Source of the DNA: Occultella gossypii
GTDB taxonomy: Bacteria > Actinomycetota > Actinomycetes > Actinomycetales > Beutenbergiaceae
DNA length: 64,000 nt
Direction: 5' to 3'
Assembly: GCF_019947135.1 (NCBI RefSeq)
Contig: NZ_JAGSHT010000010.1
Location: forward strand, 372,001 to 436,000
Of this stretch, positions 53,515 to 61,724 are shown piece after piece (the stretch's first letter is position 1; each line of letters opens with the position of its first letter). The notes under the pieces are model-generated. The model made no database searches, was not told the DNA's origin, and worked only from the letters and a program-made list of their open reading frames with translations. The translations under genes and the position numbers were made by a program.

Positions 53515-54492
53515 TCAGACCCCGTCGAACAGGCTGGTGACGGAGCCGTCGTCGAACACCTCGCGGATCGCGCGGCCGAGCAGCGGGGCGATGGACAGGA
53601 CGGTCAGCTTCGCGAACCGCTTCTCGACCGGGATCGGCAGCGTGTCGGTGATGATGACCTCGCGGGCACCGCTCTCCTGGAGCCGGCTCACGGCCGGGTC
53701 GGAGAGCACCCCGTGGGTCGCGGCGACGATCACGCTGCGGGCGCCCGCGGCGGTGAGCACCTTCACGGCCTCGGCGATGGTGCCGCCGGTGTCGATCAGG
53801 TCGTCGACCAGCACGCAGTCGCGGTCCGCGACCTCGCCGACCACCCGGTTGGCCACGGCCTGGTTCGGGCGGTTGATGTCGCGGGTCTTGTGGACGAACG
53901 CCAGGGGCACGCCACCGAGCTTGGCAGCCCACTGCTCGGCGACCCGGATCCGGCCGGCGTCCGGCGAGACCACGGCTGCGTTCGCGACGTCGACGCGGGT
54001 CCGGACGTAGTCGGTGAGGATCGGCATCGCCCACAGGTGGTCCACCGGGCCGTCGAAGAAGCCCTGGGTCTGCGCGGCGTGCAGGTCCACGCTCATGATG
54101 CGGTTGGCCCCGGCGGTCTTGAACAGGTCCGCCATCAGCCGCGCGGAGATCGGCTCGCGGCCGCGGTGCTTCTTGTCCTGACGGGCGTATCCGTAGAACG
54201 GCACGACCGCGGTGATCGACTTCACGGACGCCCGCTTGAGCGCGTCGACCATGAGCAGCTGCTCCATGATCCACTCGTTGATCGGAGCCGTGTGGGACTG
54301 CAGCACGAACGCGTCGGCGCCGCGCACGCTCTCGGCGAACCGGACGTAGATCTCACCGTTGGCGAAGTCGTAGGCCGTGGTCGGGACCACCTCGATACCC
54401 AGCTCGTCGGCCACCGCGGCCGCGAGTTCGGGATGCGCACGGCCGGAGACGAGGACGAGTCGATTCTCGCCGTGGCTGGTGATACCTGTCAT
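53515..54492 (-). CDS. prs: Ribose-phosphate pyrophosphokinase (PRPP synthase)
   Basis: 325 residues; makes PRPP from ribose 5-phosphate and ATP, feeding nucleotide, histidine and NAD synthesis (NadC and NadA-NadB products in this window use PRPP). Motifs: NGEIYVRFAES, PFYGYARQDKKHRGREPISARL (cited by residues about 98-120), VDLHAAQTQGFF, and the PRPP loop VLVDDLIDTGGT. Confidence 0.97.
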   Translation of the reverse strand: MTGITSHGENRLVLVSGRAHPELAAAVADELGIEVVPTTAYDFANGEIYVRFAESVRGADAFVLQSHTAPINEWIMEQLLMVDALKRASVKSITAVVPFYGYARQDKKHRGREPISARLMADLFKTAGANRIMSVDLHAAQTQGFFDGPVDHLWAMPILTDYVRTRVDVANAAVVSPDAGRIRVAEQWAAKLGGVPLAFVHKTRDINRPNQAVANRVVGEVADRDCVLVDDLIDTGGTIAEAVKVLTAAGARSVIVAATHGVLSDPAVSRLQESGAREVIITDTLPIPVEKRFAKLTVLSIAPLLGRAIREVFDDGSVTSLFDGV

Positions 54493-54532
54493 CGATCGTG
54501 GCTCCTCGCGCCTCGTGGGGGGATTGTTGTGC

Positions 54533-56086
54533 TCAGGACGTGGCGCCGCGCTCGCGCTCGGCGCGGGCCTGCGGGGAGAGCGACTCGGCCGCCGGGTGGC
54601 CGGCCGCGGTGGCGGCCTCGGCTGCGGGCGTGCCCGGCCGGCGGCTGGTCACCCAGCCCTCGATGTTGCGCTGCGATCCCTGGCTGACGGCGAGCGCCCC
54701 CGGCGGGACGTCCCGCCGCACCACGGTGCCGGCACCGGAGTAGGCGCCGTCCCCCACGGTGACGGGTGCCACGAACATGTTGTCCGCGCCGGTCCGGGCG
54801 TGCGAGCCGATCACGGTGCGGTGCTTGCGCACGCCGTCGTAGTTCACGGTGACGCTCGCGGCGCCGACGTTCGAGTCGTGGCCGATCGTGGCGTCCCCGA
54901 TGTAGGACAGGTGCGGCACCTTCGAGCGCTCCCCGATCTCGGAGTTCTTCACCTCGACGAACGTGCCGATCTTGCCCTCGGCGCCGAGGATCGCACCGGG
55001 GCGCAGGTAGGCGAACGGGCCAACACTGGCACCGTCGCCGATCTGGGACTCGGACCCGTGCGTGCGGACCACGCTCGCGTTCTCGCCGACCTGCACGTCC
55101 CGCAGCGTCGTGTCCGGGCCGATCGTGGCGCCGGCGCCGATCTGGGTGGCCCCGTGCAGCTGGGTGCCCGGCAGCAGCGTGACGTCCGGGGCGAGCTCGA
55201 CGTCGGCGTCCACCCAGGTGCTGGCCGGGTCCACCACGGTGACGCCGGCGCGCATCCAGTCCGTGAGGATCCGGCGGTTCAGCTCGGCGCCGAGCGTGGC
55301 GAGCTGGACCCGGTCGTTGACACCCTCGACGAGCAGCGAGTCCTCGGCGATCACGGCCCGCACGTGGTGGCCGTCCTCCCGGGCGATGGCGATCACGTCG
55401 GTCAGGTAGACCTCGCCCTGGGCGTTGTCACGGCCGAGGCGGCCGAGCGCGTTCCGGAGCACGGCCGCGTCCATGACGTACACGGCACTGTTGATCTCGT
55501 CGATCTCCGCCTGCTCGGCCGTCGTGTCCTTCTGTTCCACGATCCCGACGACGTCGCCCGTGCCGTCCTCACGGACGATCCGTCCGTAGCCGGTCGGGTC
55601 GGGCACGACCGTGGTCAGCACGGTCACGGCGTTGCCGTCCTCGAGGTGGGCCTCCAGGAGCGCAGCGAGGGTGCCGGTGTCCAGGAGCGGCACGTCGCCG
55701 GCGACGATCACGACCGGGCCGGCCAGGCCCTCACCCGCCCCACCCAGCGGTGCCGGGCCGTCGGAGTCCGCGACGGTACGGCTCTGCGCGGCGGCGTCGG
55801 CAACCGCCATCGCGCACTGCGCCGCGCGGCCCGTGCCCGGGATCTCGTCCTGGTCGGCGATCAGCACCTCGGGGTCGAACTCCTGCACATGGGCGGCGAC
55901 CAGGTCGCGCTCGTGGCGCACGACCACCACGAGGTGTTCGGGGTCCAGGCCCCGGGAGCTGGCGATCGCGTGGCCCACGAGGGATCGCCCACCGATGCTG
56001 TGCAGCACCTTCGGGGTAGCGGATTTCATCCGGGTGCCCTGACCTGCGGCGAGTACGAGGACGGCGGCGGGACGCTTCAGGCTCAC
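54533..56086 (-). CDS. glmU: Bifunctional UDP-N-acetylglucosamine pyrophosphorylase / glucosamine-1-phosphate acetyltransferase
   Basis: 517 residues; the last two steps to UDP-GlcNAc for the cell wall. N-terminal uridylyltransferase with VLAAGQGTRMKS and GTGRAAQCA, then left-handed beta-helix repeats and the acetyltransferase site (LSYIGDATIG, NYDG). A 40-residue Ala/Glu tail ends it. GTG at 56086 is chosen as the family start; the longer frame to 56473 covers the tRNA gene. Confidence 0.96.
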   Translation of the reverse strand: MSLKRPAAVLVLAAGQGTRMKSATPKVLHSIGGRSLVGHAIASSRGLDPEHLVVVVRHERDLVAAHVQEFDPEVLIADQDEIPGTGRAAQCAMAVADAAAQSRTVADSDGPAPLGGAGEGLAGPVVIVAGDVPLLDTGTLAALLEAHLEDGNAVTVLTTVVPDPTGYGRIVREDGTGDVVGIVEQKDTTAEQAEIDEINSAVYVMDAAVLRNALGRLGRDNAQGEVYLTDVIAIAREDGHHVRAVIAEDSLLVEGVNDRVQLATLGAELNRRILTDWMRAGVTVVDPASTWVDADVELAPDVTLLPGTQLHGATQIGAGATIGPDTTLRDVQVGENASVVRTHGSESQIGDGASVGPFAYLRPGAILGAEGKIGTFVEVKNSEIGERSKVPHLSYIGDATIGHDSNVGAASVTVNYDGVRKHRTVIGSHARTGADNMFVAPVTVGDGAYSGAGTVVRRDVPPGALAVSQGSQRNIEGWVTSRRPGTPAAEAATAAGHPAAESLSPQARAERERGATS

Positions 56087-56144
56087 GCGCCCACTGTAGC
56101 CGCGGCAACGGACCCGCCACGCCGCAGCCGCACGCCACCGGCGG

Positions 56145-56216
56145 CTCCGCCCCCAGGATTCGAACCCGGACCACACGGCACCAAAGGCCGGCGTGCTGCC
56201 ATTACACCAGGGCGGA
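56145..56216 (-). tRNA. tRNA-Gln, anticodon TTG
   Basis: The minus strand folds into a full cloverleaf: acceptor TCCGCCC with GGGCGGA, T arm GGGTTCGAATCC, and anticodon loop CTTTGGT with TTG at its centre, which reads CAA. No CCA is encoded. It lies just upstream of glmU on the same strand, a placement frequent in Actinobacteria. Confidence 0.97.
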
Positions 56217-56321
56217 ACGGGCCTGCGCCGACGAGGATCCGCGGGCGAAGACCGGGGACCAGTCTGCCAAACTTCCTGACGTGCTCCATCACGCCCGCAG
56301 GCCGCACGGCATGATGGGCTC

Positions 56322-56978
56322 ATGGCCGACACCCCGCGACGCCCCAGCCGCCCCCGGATGACCGGCAGCGAGCGCCGCGAGCAACTCCTCGGGGTCTCCC
56401 GGTCATTGTTCGCCGAGCGTGGCTTCGAGGGCACCAGCGTCGAGGAGATCGCAGCCCGTGCGAAGGTCTCCAAGCCGGTGGTCTACGAGCACTTCGGCGG
56501 CAAGGAGGGTGTGTACGCCGTCATCGTCGACCGTGAGGTGCAGACCCTGCTCACCGCGCTGATCGGACCGCTGAAGCGAGGCGGCCACCCGCGGGTCACC
56601 GTGGAGGCCACCGCCCTGGCGCTCCTCGACTACATCGAGAAGAACACGGACGGGTTCCGGATCCTGGTGCGCGACTCCCCCGTGGCGCAGGCCACCGGGA
56701 CGTTCTCCTCGCTGATCGGGGACGTCGCCACCCAGGTGGAGTCGGTGCTGGCGGATCAGTTCCGGCGGCAGGGCTTCGACCCGGCGAACGCCCCGATGTA
56801 CGCGCAGATGCTGGTGGGCATGATCGCGCTGACCGGACAGTGGTGGCTGGAGGCGCGTTCGCCGGACAAGCAGGTGGTGGCCGCGCACCTGGTGAACCTC
56901 GCCTGGAACGGCCTGCGTGCCCTCGAGGTGGAGCCGCGGCTGACCCCGGCGGCGGTCCGGCGACGTCAGGGAGGCTGA
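56322..56978 (+). CDS. TetR-family transcriptional regulator
   Basis: 218 residues: N-terminal helix-turn-helix (LLGVSRSLFAERGFEGTSVEEIAARAKVSKPVVYEHF, cited by residues about 23-59) followed by the ligand-binding helices. ATG at 56322. The ABC exporter operon begins 89 nt downstream on the same strand and may be its target. The ligand is unknown. Confidence 0.9.
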   Translation: MADTPRRPSRPRMTGSERREQLLGVSRSLFAERGFEGTSVEEIAARAKVSKPVVYEHFGGKEGVYAVIVDREVQTLLTALIGPLKRGGHPRVTVEATALALLDYIEKNTDGFRILVRDSPVAQATGTFSSLIGDVATQVESVLADQFRRQGFDPANAPMYAQMLVGMIALTGQWWLEARSPDKQVVAAHLVNLAWNGLRALEVEPRLTPAAVRRRQGG

Positions 56979-56994
56979 CCGCACGGTTGGCAAT

Positions 56995-57014
56995 GGGTAA
57001 GGCACGCCTTTCCC
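56995..57014. promoter_or_regulatory. Inverted repeat before the ABC exporter
   Basis: GGGTAAGGCACGCCTTTCCC: arms GGG-AAGGC and GCCTT-CCC with one T/T mismatch. It lies about 55 nt before the start codon, near the expected -35 region. It loosely recalls DtxR/IdeR-like boxes as well as TetR operators; the binder is unknown. Confidence 0.4.
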
Positions 57015-57066
57015 GGGTGCGCTAGCGTCGGAACGACCCACCTCACCGACCGGAGGATCCGGCCCT

Positions 57067-57999
57067 GTGGCAACCCTCGAGATCGACCACCTGAACAAGA
57101 GTTACGGAACGCTCCGTGCTCTGAAGGACATGACGTTCTCCGTGGAGTCCGGCGAGATCTTCGGCTTCGTCGGCTCGAACGGCGCCGGGAAGACCACCAC
57201 GATGCGGATCGCCCTCGGCGTGCTCCGCCCCGACTCCGGCGAGGTGCGCTGGGACGGGCGCCCGCTCGACCTCCAGATGCGCCGCCGGGTCGGCTACATG
57301 CCGGAGGAGCGCGGCCTGTACCCGAAGATGAAGGTGGCCGAGCAGCTCACCTACCTGGCCCGCCTGCACGGCATGTCCGCCGCGGACGCACGCACCGCCG
57401 TCGACCATTGGACCGAGGTACTCGGGGTGGCCGCCCGGCGCGGCGACGAGGTGCAGAAGCTCTCGCTCGGGAACCAGCAGCGGGTACAGCTGGCCGCCGC
57501 ACTCGTGCATGATCCGCAGGTCCTGGTCCTCGACGAGCCGTTCTCCGGCCTGGACCCGGTCGCCGTGGACGTCATGAGCGGCGTGCTCCACGAGCGCGCC
57601 GCCGCCGGTGTTCCCACGGTGTTCTCCTCACACCAGCTCGACCTGGTCGAGCGGCTCTGCGACCGGGTCGGCATCGTCCGCGGTGGCGAGATGGTGGCGC
57701 TGGGCACCATCGACGAGCTGCGCACCACCGACTTCTCACGCTGGCGGGTGGTGGCGCCGGACGCCCCACCCGGATGGGCGGATGCGATACCGCACACCAC
57801 GGTGCTGGACGTCGACGGCGCAGCAACGGTCCTCGAGCTGACCTCACCTGCGGCGGGGGCCGAGCAGGCGATCCTGCAGGCGGCGCTGGCGCACTCCCCC
57901 GTGCGGGAGTTCACGCAGGTGCGCCCCACCCTGACCGACCTGTTCCGGCACGTGGTCTCCGCCGACGAGACCCCAGCCACCGAGGAGAATGCCGCGTGA
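57067..57999 (+). CDS. ABC exporter ATP-binding protein (drug or sodium type)
   Basis: 310 residues: Walker A GSNGAGKTTT, Q-loop region MPEERGLYPKM, signature LSLGNQQRVQLA (degenerate at SG), Walker B VLVLDEPFSGLDP and a C-terminal extension of about 90 residues. This subgroup matches NatA-like ATPases. GTG start at 57067 with GGAGG 10 nt before it. GTGA overlap with the permease. Confidence 0.92.
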   Translation: MATLEIDHLNKSYGTLRALKDMTFSVESGEIFGFVGSNGAGKTTTMRIALGVLRPDSGEVRWDGRPLDLQMRRRVGYMPEERGLYPKMKVAEQLTYLARLHGMSAADARTAVDHWTEVLGVAARRGDEVQKLSLGNQQRVQLAAALVHDPQVLVLDEPFSGLDPVAVDVMSGVLHERAAAGVPTVFSSHQLDLVERLCDRVGIVRGGEMVALGTIDELRTTDFSRWRVVAPDAPPGWADAIPHTTVLDVDGAATVLELTSPAAGAEQAILQAALAHSPVREFTQVRPTLTDLFRHVVSADETPATEENAA

Positions 58000-59180
58000 A
58001 CGTCGTCTGGCAGGTCGCCGCCCGCGAGGTCCGTACCCGTCTGTTCGCGAAGGCGACCATCATCTCCACCCTCGTGGTGCTGGTGCTGATCGTCGCCGGT
58101 GTGGTCGCGGTCAAGATCATCGGTGACAACGACGCGGTCTCCGAGGGCGAGCAGGTGGGCATCGCGGCCGAGACCTCGGAGCTGAGTCCCGCGCTGATGG
58201 CGGCAGCGGAGGCTGCCGGCTACCCGATCGTCCTCAGCGAGACCACCTCCGGCGACGCCACCACGGCGATCAACGACGGCGACCTGGCCGCGTTCGTCTC
58301 CGGGGACCCGCAGGCCCCGGTGCTGCTCGTCGAGGACTCCCCCGCTCCGGAACTGCTGACCGCACTGACGACCGCGGCGCAGCAGTACGTGATGTCGAGT
58401 GCGATCACCGAACTGGACGGGGATCCGTCCCAGATCGGCGCCGACGTCGCGGCGGCGGCGCCGACCGTCCAGGCGCTGTCCACGGATGAGTCGGAGTTCG
58501 ACCCGTACGCGTTCATCGTGGCCATGGTCACCTGCGCGCTGCTGCTGTTCACGCTCCTGCAGAGCGGCTCACTGATCGCGATGGGCGTGGTGGAGGAGAA
58601 GGTGAGCCGGGTCGTGGAGATCCTGCTCGCCACGATCCGGCCGGCCCAGCTGATGGGCGGCAAGGTGCTCGGCATCGGGATCGTCGGCCTCGTGCAGCTG
58701 TTGGTCTTCGGGGGCGCCGCCGCGATCGCCGCCGCAGCCACCGGTCTGCTCGAAGGCGTGGACCTGAACCTCGGCAGCGCGTTCGTCTGGATGCTGGTCT
58801 GGTTCTTCCTCGGCTTCGCCCTGTACGCCGTGCTGTTCGGCGGGTTCGCGGCCCTGGTGTCCCGGCAGGAGGACATCGGTGCGGTGACCACCCCGATGAT
58901 CTTCGGGATGATGGCGCCGTTCTACCTCGCCATCTACCTGGTCCCGAGCCTCCCGGACTCGCCCGTGGTGCGGATCCTGTCCCAGGTCCCGTTCTTCGCC
59001 CCGTTCATGATGCCGGTACGGCAGGCATTCGACTCGGTCGAGGTCTGGGAGCTCGCGCTCTCGATCGCGCTCTGCGTCGCCTTCGTGCCGCTGCTGGTGT
59101 GGCTGGCGGGCCGGGTCTACTCGCGGGCCGTCCTGAACACCGGTGGCCGGATGAAGCTCAAGGACGCCCTGGCCCGCTGA
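57996..59180 (+). CDS. ABC-2 type exporter permease (NatB-like)
   Basis: 394 residues. One helix near residue 21-45, a large extracellular loop of about 130 residues (acidic, D/E/A-rich), then five helices in the second half with the conserved MGVVEEKVSRVVEILLATIRP linker typical of NatB. Partner of the ATPase upstream; cargo unknown. Confidence 0.91.
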   Translation: MNVVWQVAAREVRTRLFAKATIISTLVVLVLIVAGVVAVKIIGDNDAVSEGEQVGIAAETSELSPALMAAAEAAGYPIVLSETTSGDATTAINDGDLAAFVSGDPQAPVLLVEDSPAPELLTALTTAAQQYVMSSAITELDGDPSQIGADVAAAAPTVQALSTDESEFDPYAFIVAMVTCALLLFTLLQSGSLIAMGVVEEKVSRVVEILLATIRPAQLMGGKVLGIGIVGLVQLLVFGGAAAIAAAATGLLEGVDLNLGSAFVWMLVWFFLGFALYAVLFGGFAALVSRQEDIGAVTTPMIFGMMAPFYLAIYLVPSLPDSPVVRILSQVPFFAPFMMPVRQAFDSVEVWELALSIALCVAFVPLLVWLAGRVYSRAVLNTGGRMKLKDALAR

Positions 59181-59244
59181 GCCGCCGGCCCTCACGGAGC
59201 CAGGTCGGGCTCGGGCTCCTCGGTTCGGCGCGCCCGGGAAGTCT

Positions 59245-59256
59245 CTCGATATCGAG
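59245..59256. promoter_or_regulatory. Palindromic operator of the MarR gene
   Basis: CTCGATATCGAG, perfect, 12 nt before the ATG at 59269. Position suits direct autorepression. A TAATCT at 59257 immediately after it could be the -10 box of a leaderless mRNA. Confidence 0.6.
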
Positions 59257-59268
59257 TAATCTCTGGAC

Positions 59269-59763
59269 ATGACCGGACACGACGAGGTCGATCGGATCGT
59301 CGAGGCGTGGGAGCGTGAGCGCCCCGACCTCGACGTGGACCCGTTGCGAGTGTTCTCCCGGGTCTCCCGGCTGTCCCGACACCTCGATCTGGCCCGCCGG
59401 GCCGCGTTCGCCGAGCACGGGCTCGAGGTCTGGGAGTTCGACGTGCTGTCGGCGCTGCGTCGTGCCGGCGCCCCCTACGAGCTCACCCCCGGCACCCTGC
59501 TCACCCAGACCCTCGTCTCCTCGGGCACCATGACGAACCGGATCGACCGGCTCGTCGACCACGGCCTGGTACTGAGGCACTCCGGGCCCGGGGACCGCCG
59601 GGTGGTGCTGGTCCGGCTGACGCAGCGCGGGCAGGAGATCGTGGACGCGGCCATGACCGACCTGCTCGCCCGCGAGGCGGCGCTCCTCGAGCGGCTGCGC
59701 CCGGACGAGAGCGCCGAACTCGCAGCGACGCTGCGCACCCTGCTCACGCCGTTCGAGAGCTGA
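59269..59763 (+). CDS. MarR-family transcriptional regulator
   Basis: 164 residues: dimer helices at both ends and winged helix LTPGTLLTQTLVSSGTMTNRIDRLVDHGLVLR with wing SGPGDRRVVLVRLTQRG. The early SRLSRHLDLARRAAFAEHGLEVWEFDVLSAL stretch (cited by residues about 27-57) is typical. Very short leader with an operator-like palindrome upstream. Separated by 171 bp from an ABC-F gene, a plausible but unproved target. Confidence 0.92.
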   Translation: MTGHDEVDRIVEAWERERPDLDVDPLRVFSRVSRLSRHLDLARRAAFAEHGLEVWEFDVLSALRRAGAPYELTPGTLLTQTLVSSGTMTNRIDRLVDHGLVLRHSGPGDRRVVLVRLTQRGQEIVDAAMTDLLAREAALLERLRPDESAELAATLRTLLTPFES

Positions 59764-59935
59764 CGCCGACCTTCCCAGGCCGGCCCCCGCCGTCGCCTCC
59801 TCCCCTCCTCACCCTGCCGTCCCTCCCCACCGAGCTCCGGCGGCCCAGCGCGCAGTTCCCCCCCTCCCCGGCGGCCGTTGGAACGTGGCAACCGCGCGTT
59901 CGGCGGCAGGCTCGGGCGCGTCTACTCTTGACCCG

Positions 59936-61714
59936 ATGGCGCATCTCCTGGGGGCCGAGGCCCTCCACCTCGAATATCCGACTCGGGTCGTGTTCGACTC
60001 GGTGACCGCCGGGATCGACGAGGGCGACCGGATCGGGATCGTCGGTCGCAACGGCGACGGCAAGTCGAGCCTGCTCGGCATGCTCGCCGGGCGGATCCAG
60101 CCCGACGGCGGCCGGGTCACGAGGCGCGGTGGCGTGCGGATGGCGGTGCTCGACCAGGGCGACACCCTCGACCCCGCGCTGACCGTGGGCGCGTCGATCG
60201 TCGGGACGCGGCCCGAGCACGAGTGGGCGGGCGATGCCCGGGTGCGGGACGTCATCGCGGGTCTGGTCTCGGACATCGGGTGGGACGCGACGGTGGGTTC
60301 GCTCAGCGGTGGGCAGCGGCGCCGGGTCGCGCTGGCCGCGCTGCTCGTCGACGACTGGGACATCGTCGCGCTCGACGAGCCGACCAACCACCTCGACGTC
60401 GAGGGCATCACCTGGCTGGCCGGGCACCTGCGTACCCGGTGGGCGCCGAACGCCGGCGGGCTGCTCGTGGTCACCCACGACCGCTGGTTCCTCGATGAGG
60501 TGGCGACCGCCACGTGGGAGGTCCACGACCGGATCGTGGAACCGTTCGAGGGCGGCTACGCGGCGTACGTGCTCCAGCGCGTCGAGCGGGACCGGCAGGC
60601 CGCCTCCGTCGAGAGCAAGCGGCAGAACCTGATGCGCAAGGAACTGGCCTGGCTGCGCCGCGGCCCGCCGGCCCGGACGTCGAAGCCGAAGTTCCGCATC
60701 GACGCCGCCAACCAGCTGATCGAGGACGTGCCTCCGATCCGCGACCGGGTGGCGCTGTCCCGGCTGGCGACCGCCCGCCTGGGCAAGGACGTCGTCGACC
60801 TGCTCGACGTGTCCGTGGCCTACGGCGACAAGCCGGTGCTGCGCGGCATCGAGTGGCGGATCGCCCCGGGTGAACGCACCGCGATCCTCGGGGCGAACGG
60901 TGCGGGCAAGTCGACCCTGCTGGCCGTGATCGCCGGCACCCTGCAGCCCGACTCGGGCCGGGTCAAGCGCGGGAAGACCGTGCAGCTGGCGATGCTCGAC
61001 CAGCAGTTCACCGAACTCGCGGAGATCGGCGGGGACCGGGTCCGTGACGTCCTCGCCCGGACCAAGACCACCTACCTGGTGGACGGCAAGGAGATGACGC
61101 CGGCCCAGCTGCTGGAGCGACTGGGCTTCGCCCGGGAGCACCTGTCCGCCCGCGTCGGCGAGCTGTCCGGCGGCCAGAAGCGGCGACTGCAGTTCCTCCT
61201 GATCCTGCTCTCGGAGCCGAACGTGCTCGTGCTCGACGAGCCCACCAACGACGTGGACACGGACATGCTCGCGGCCATGGAGGACGTGCTGGACTCCTGG
61301 CCCGGCACGCTCATCGTGGTCTCCCACGACCGGTACCTGCTGGAGCGGATCACGGACCAGCAGTACGCCATCATCGACGGCCGGCTGCGGCACCTGCCCG
61401 GCGGGGTGGACGAGTACCTGCGACTGCGCGAGCACCGGGAGCAGGCAGCGTCGGCCGACCAGCCGGCGGCGCGTCCTGGGGGCGGTGGCCAGAGCGGAGC
61501 GCAACTGCGCGCGACGCAGAAGGAGCTCGCATCGGTCGAACGGCGGCTCGCGAAACTGCAGGCGCAGATCGACACCACCCGCACCGCACTTGCCGACCAC
61601 GATCACTCCGACTACGTGGGCCTCGCCGCCGAGACGGAGCGGATCCGCACCCTGGAGGCGGAGCTGACCGAGCTCGAGAACCGGTGGTACGAGCTCAGCG
61701 AACTCGTCGAGTAG
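59936..61714 (+). CDS. ABC-F family ATPase
   Basis: 592 residues: two soluble nucleotide-binding domains joined by the ABC-F linker. Domain 1: GRNGDGKSS, LSGGQRRRVALAALL, VALDEPTNHLD. Domain 2: GANGAGKST, LSGGQKRRLQFLLILL, VLVLDEPTNDVD. A C-terminal coiled coil (QKELASVERRLAKLQAQID) is present. These proteins act on ribosomes as translation factors or resistance determinants; there are no membrane helices. ATG at 59936; no ribosome site is visible and TACTCT lies 10 nt upstream, suggesting a leaderless message. Confidence 0.94.
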   Translation: MAHLLGAEALHLEYPTRVVFDSVTAGIDEGDRIGIVGRNGDGKSSLLGMLAGRIQPDGGRVTRRGGVRMAVLDQGDTLDPALTVGASIVGTRPEHEWAGDARVRDVIAGLVSDIGWDATVGSLSGGQRRRVALAALLVDDWDIVALDEPTNHLDVEGITWLAGHLRTRWAPNAGGLLVVTHDRWFLDEVATATWEVHDRIVEPFEGGYAAYVLQRVERDRQAASVESKRQNLMRKELAWLRRGPPARTSKPKFRIDAANQLIEDVPPIRDRVALSRLATARLGKDVVDLLDVSVAYGDKPVLRGIEWRIAPGERTAILGANGAGKSTLLAVIAGTLQPDSGRVKRGKTVQLAMLDQQFTELAEIGGDRVRDVLARTKTTYLVDGKEMTPAQLLERLGFAREHLSARVGELSGGQKRRLQFLLILLSEPNVLVLDEPTNDVDTDMLAAMEDVLDSWPGTLIVVSHDRYLLERITDQQYAIIDGRLRHLPGGVDEYLRLREHREQAASADQPAARPGGGGQSGAQLRATQKELASVERRLAKLQAQIDTTRTALADHDHSDYVGLAAETERIRTLEAELTELENRWYELSELVE

Positions 61715-61724
61715 TGGGACACCA

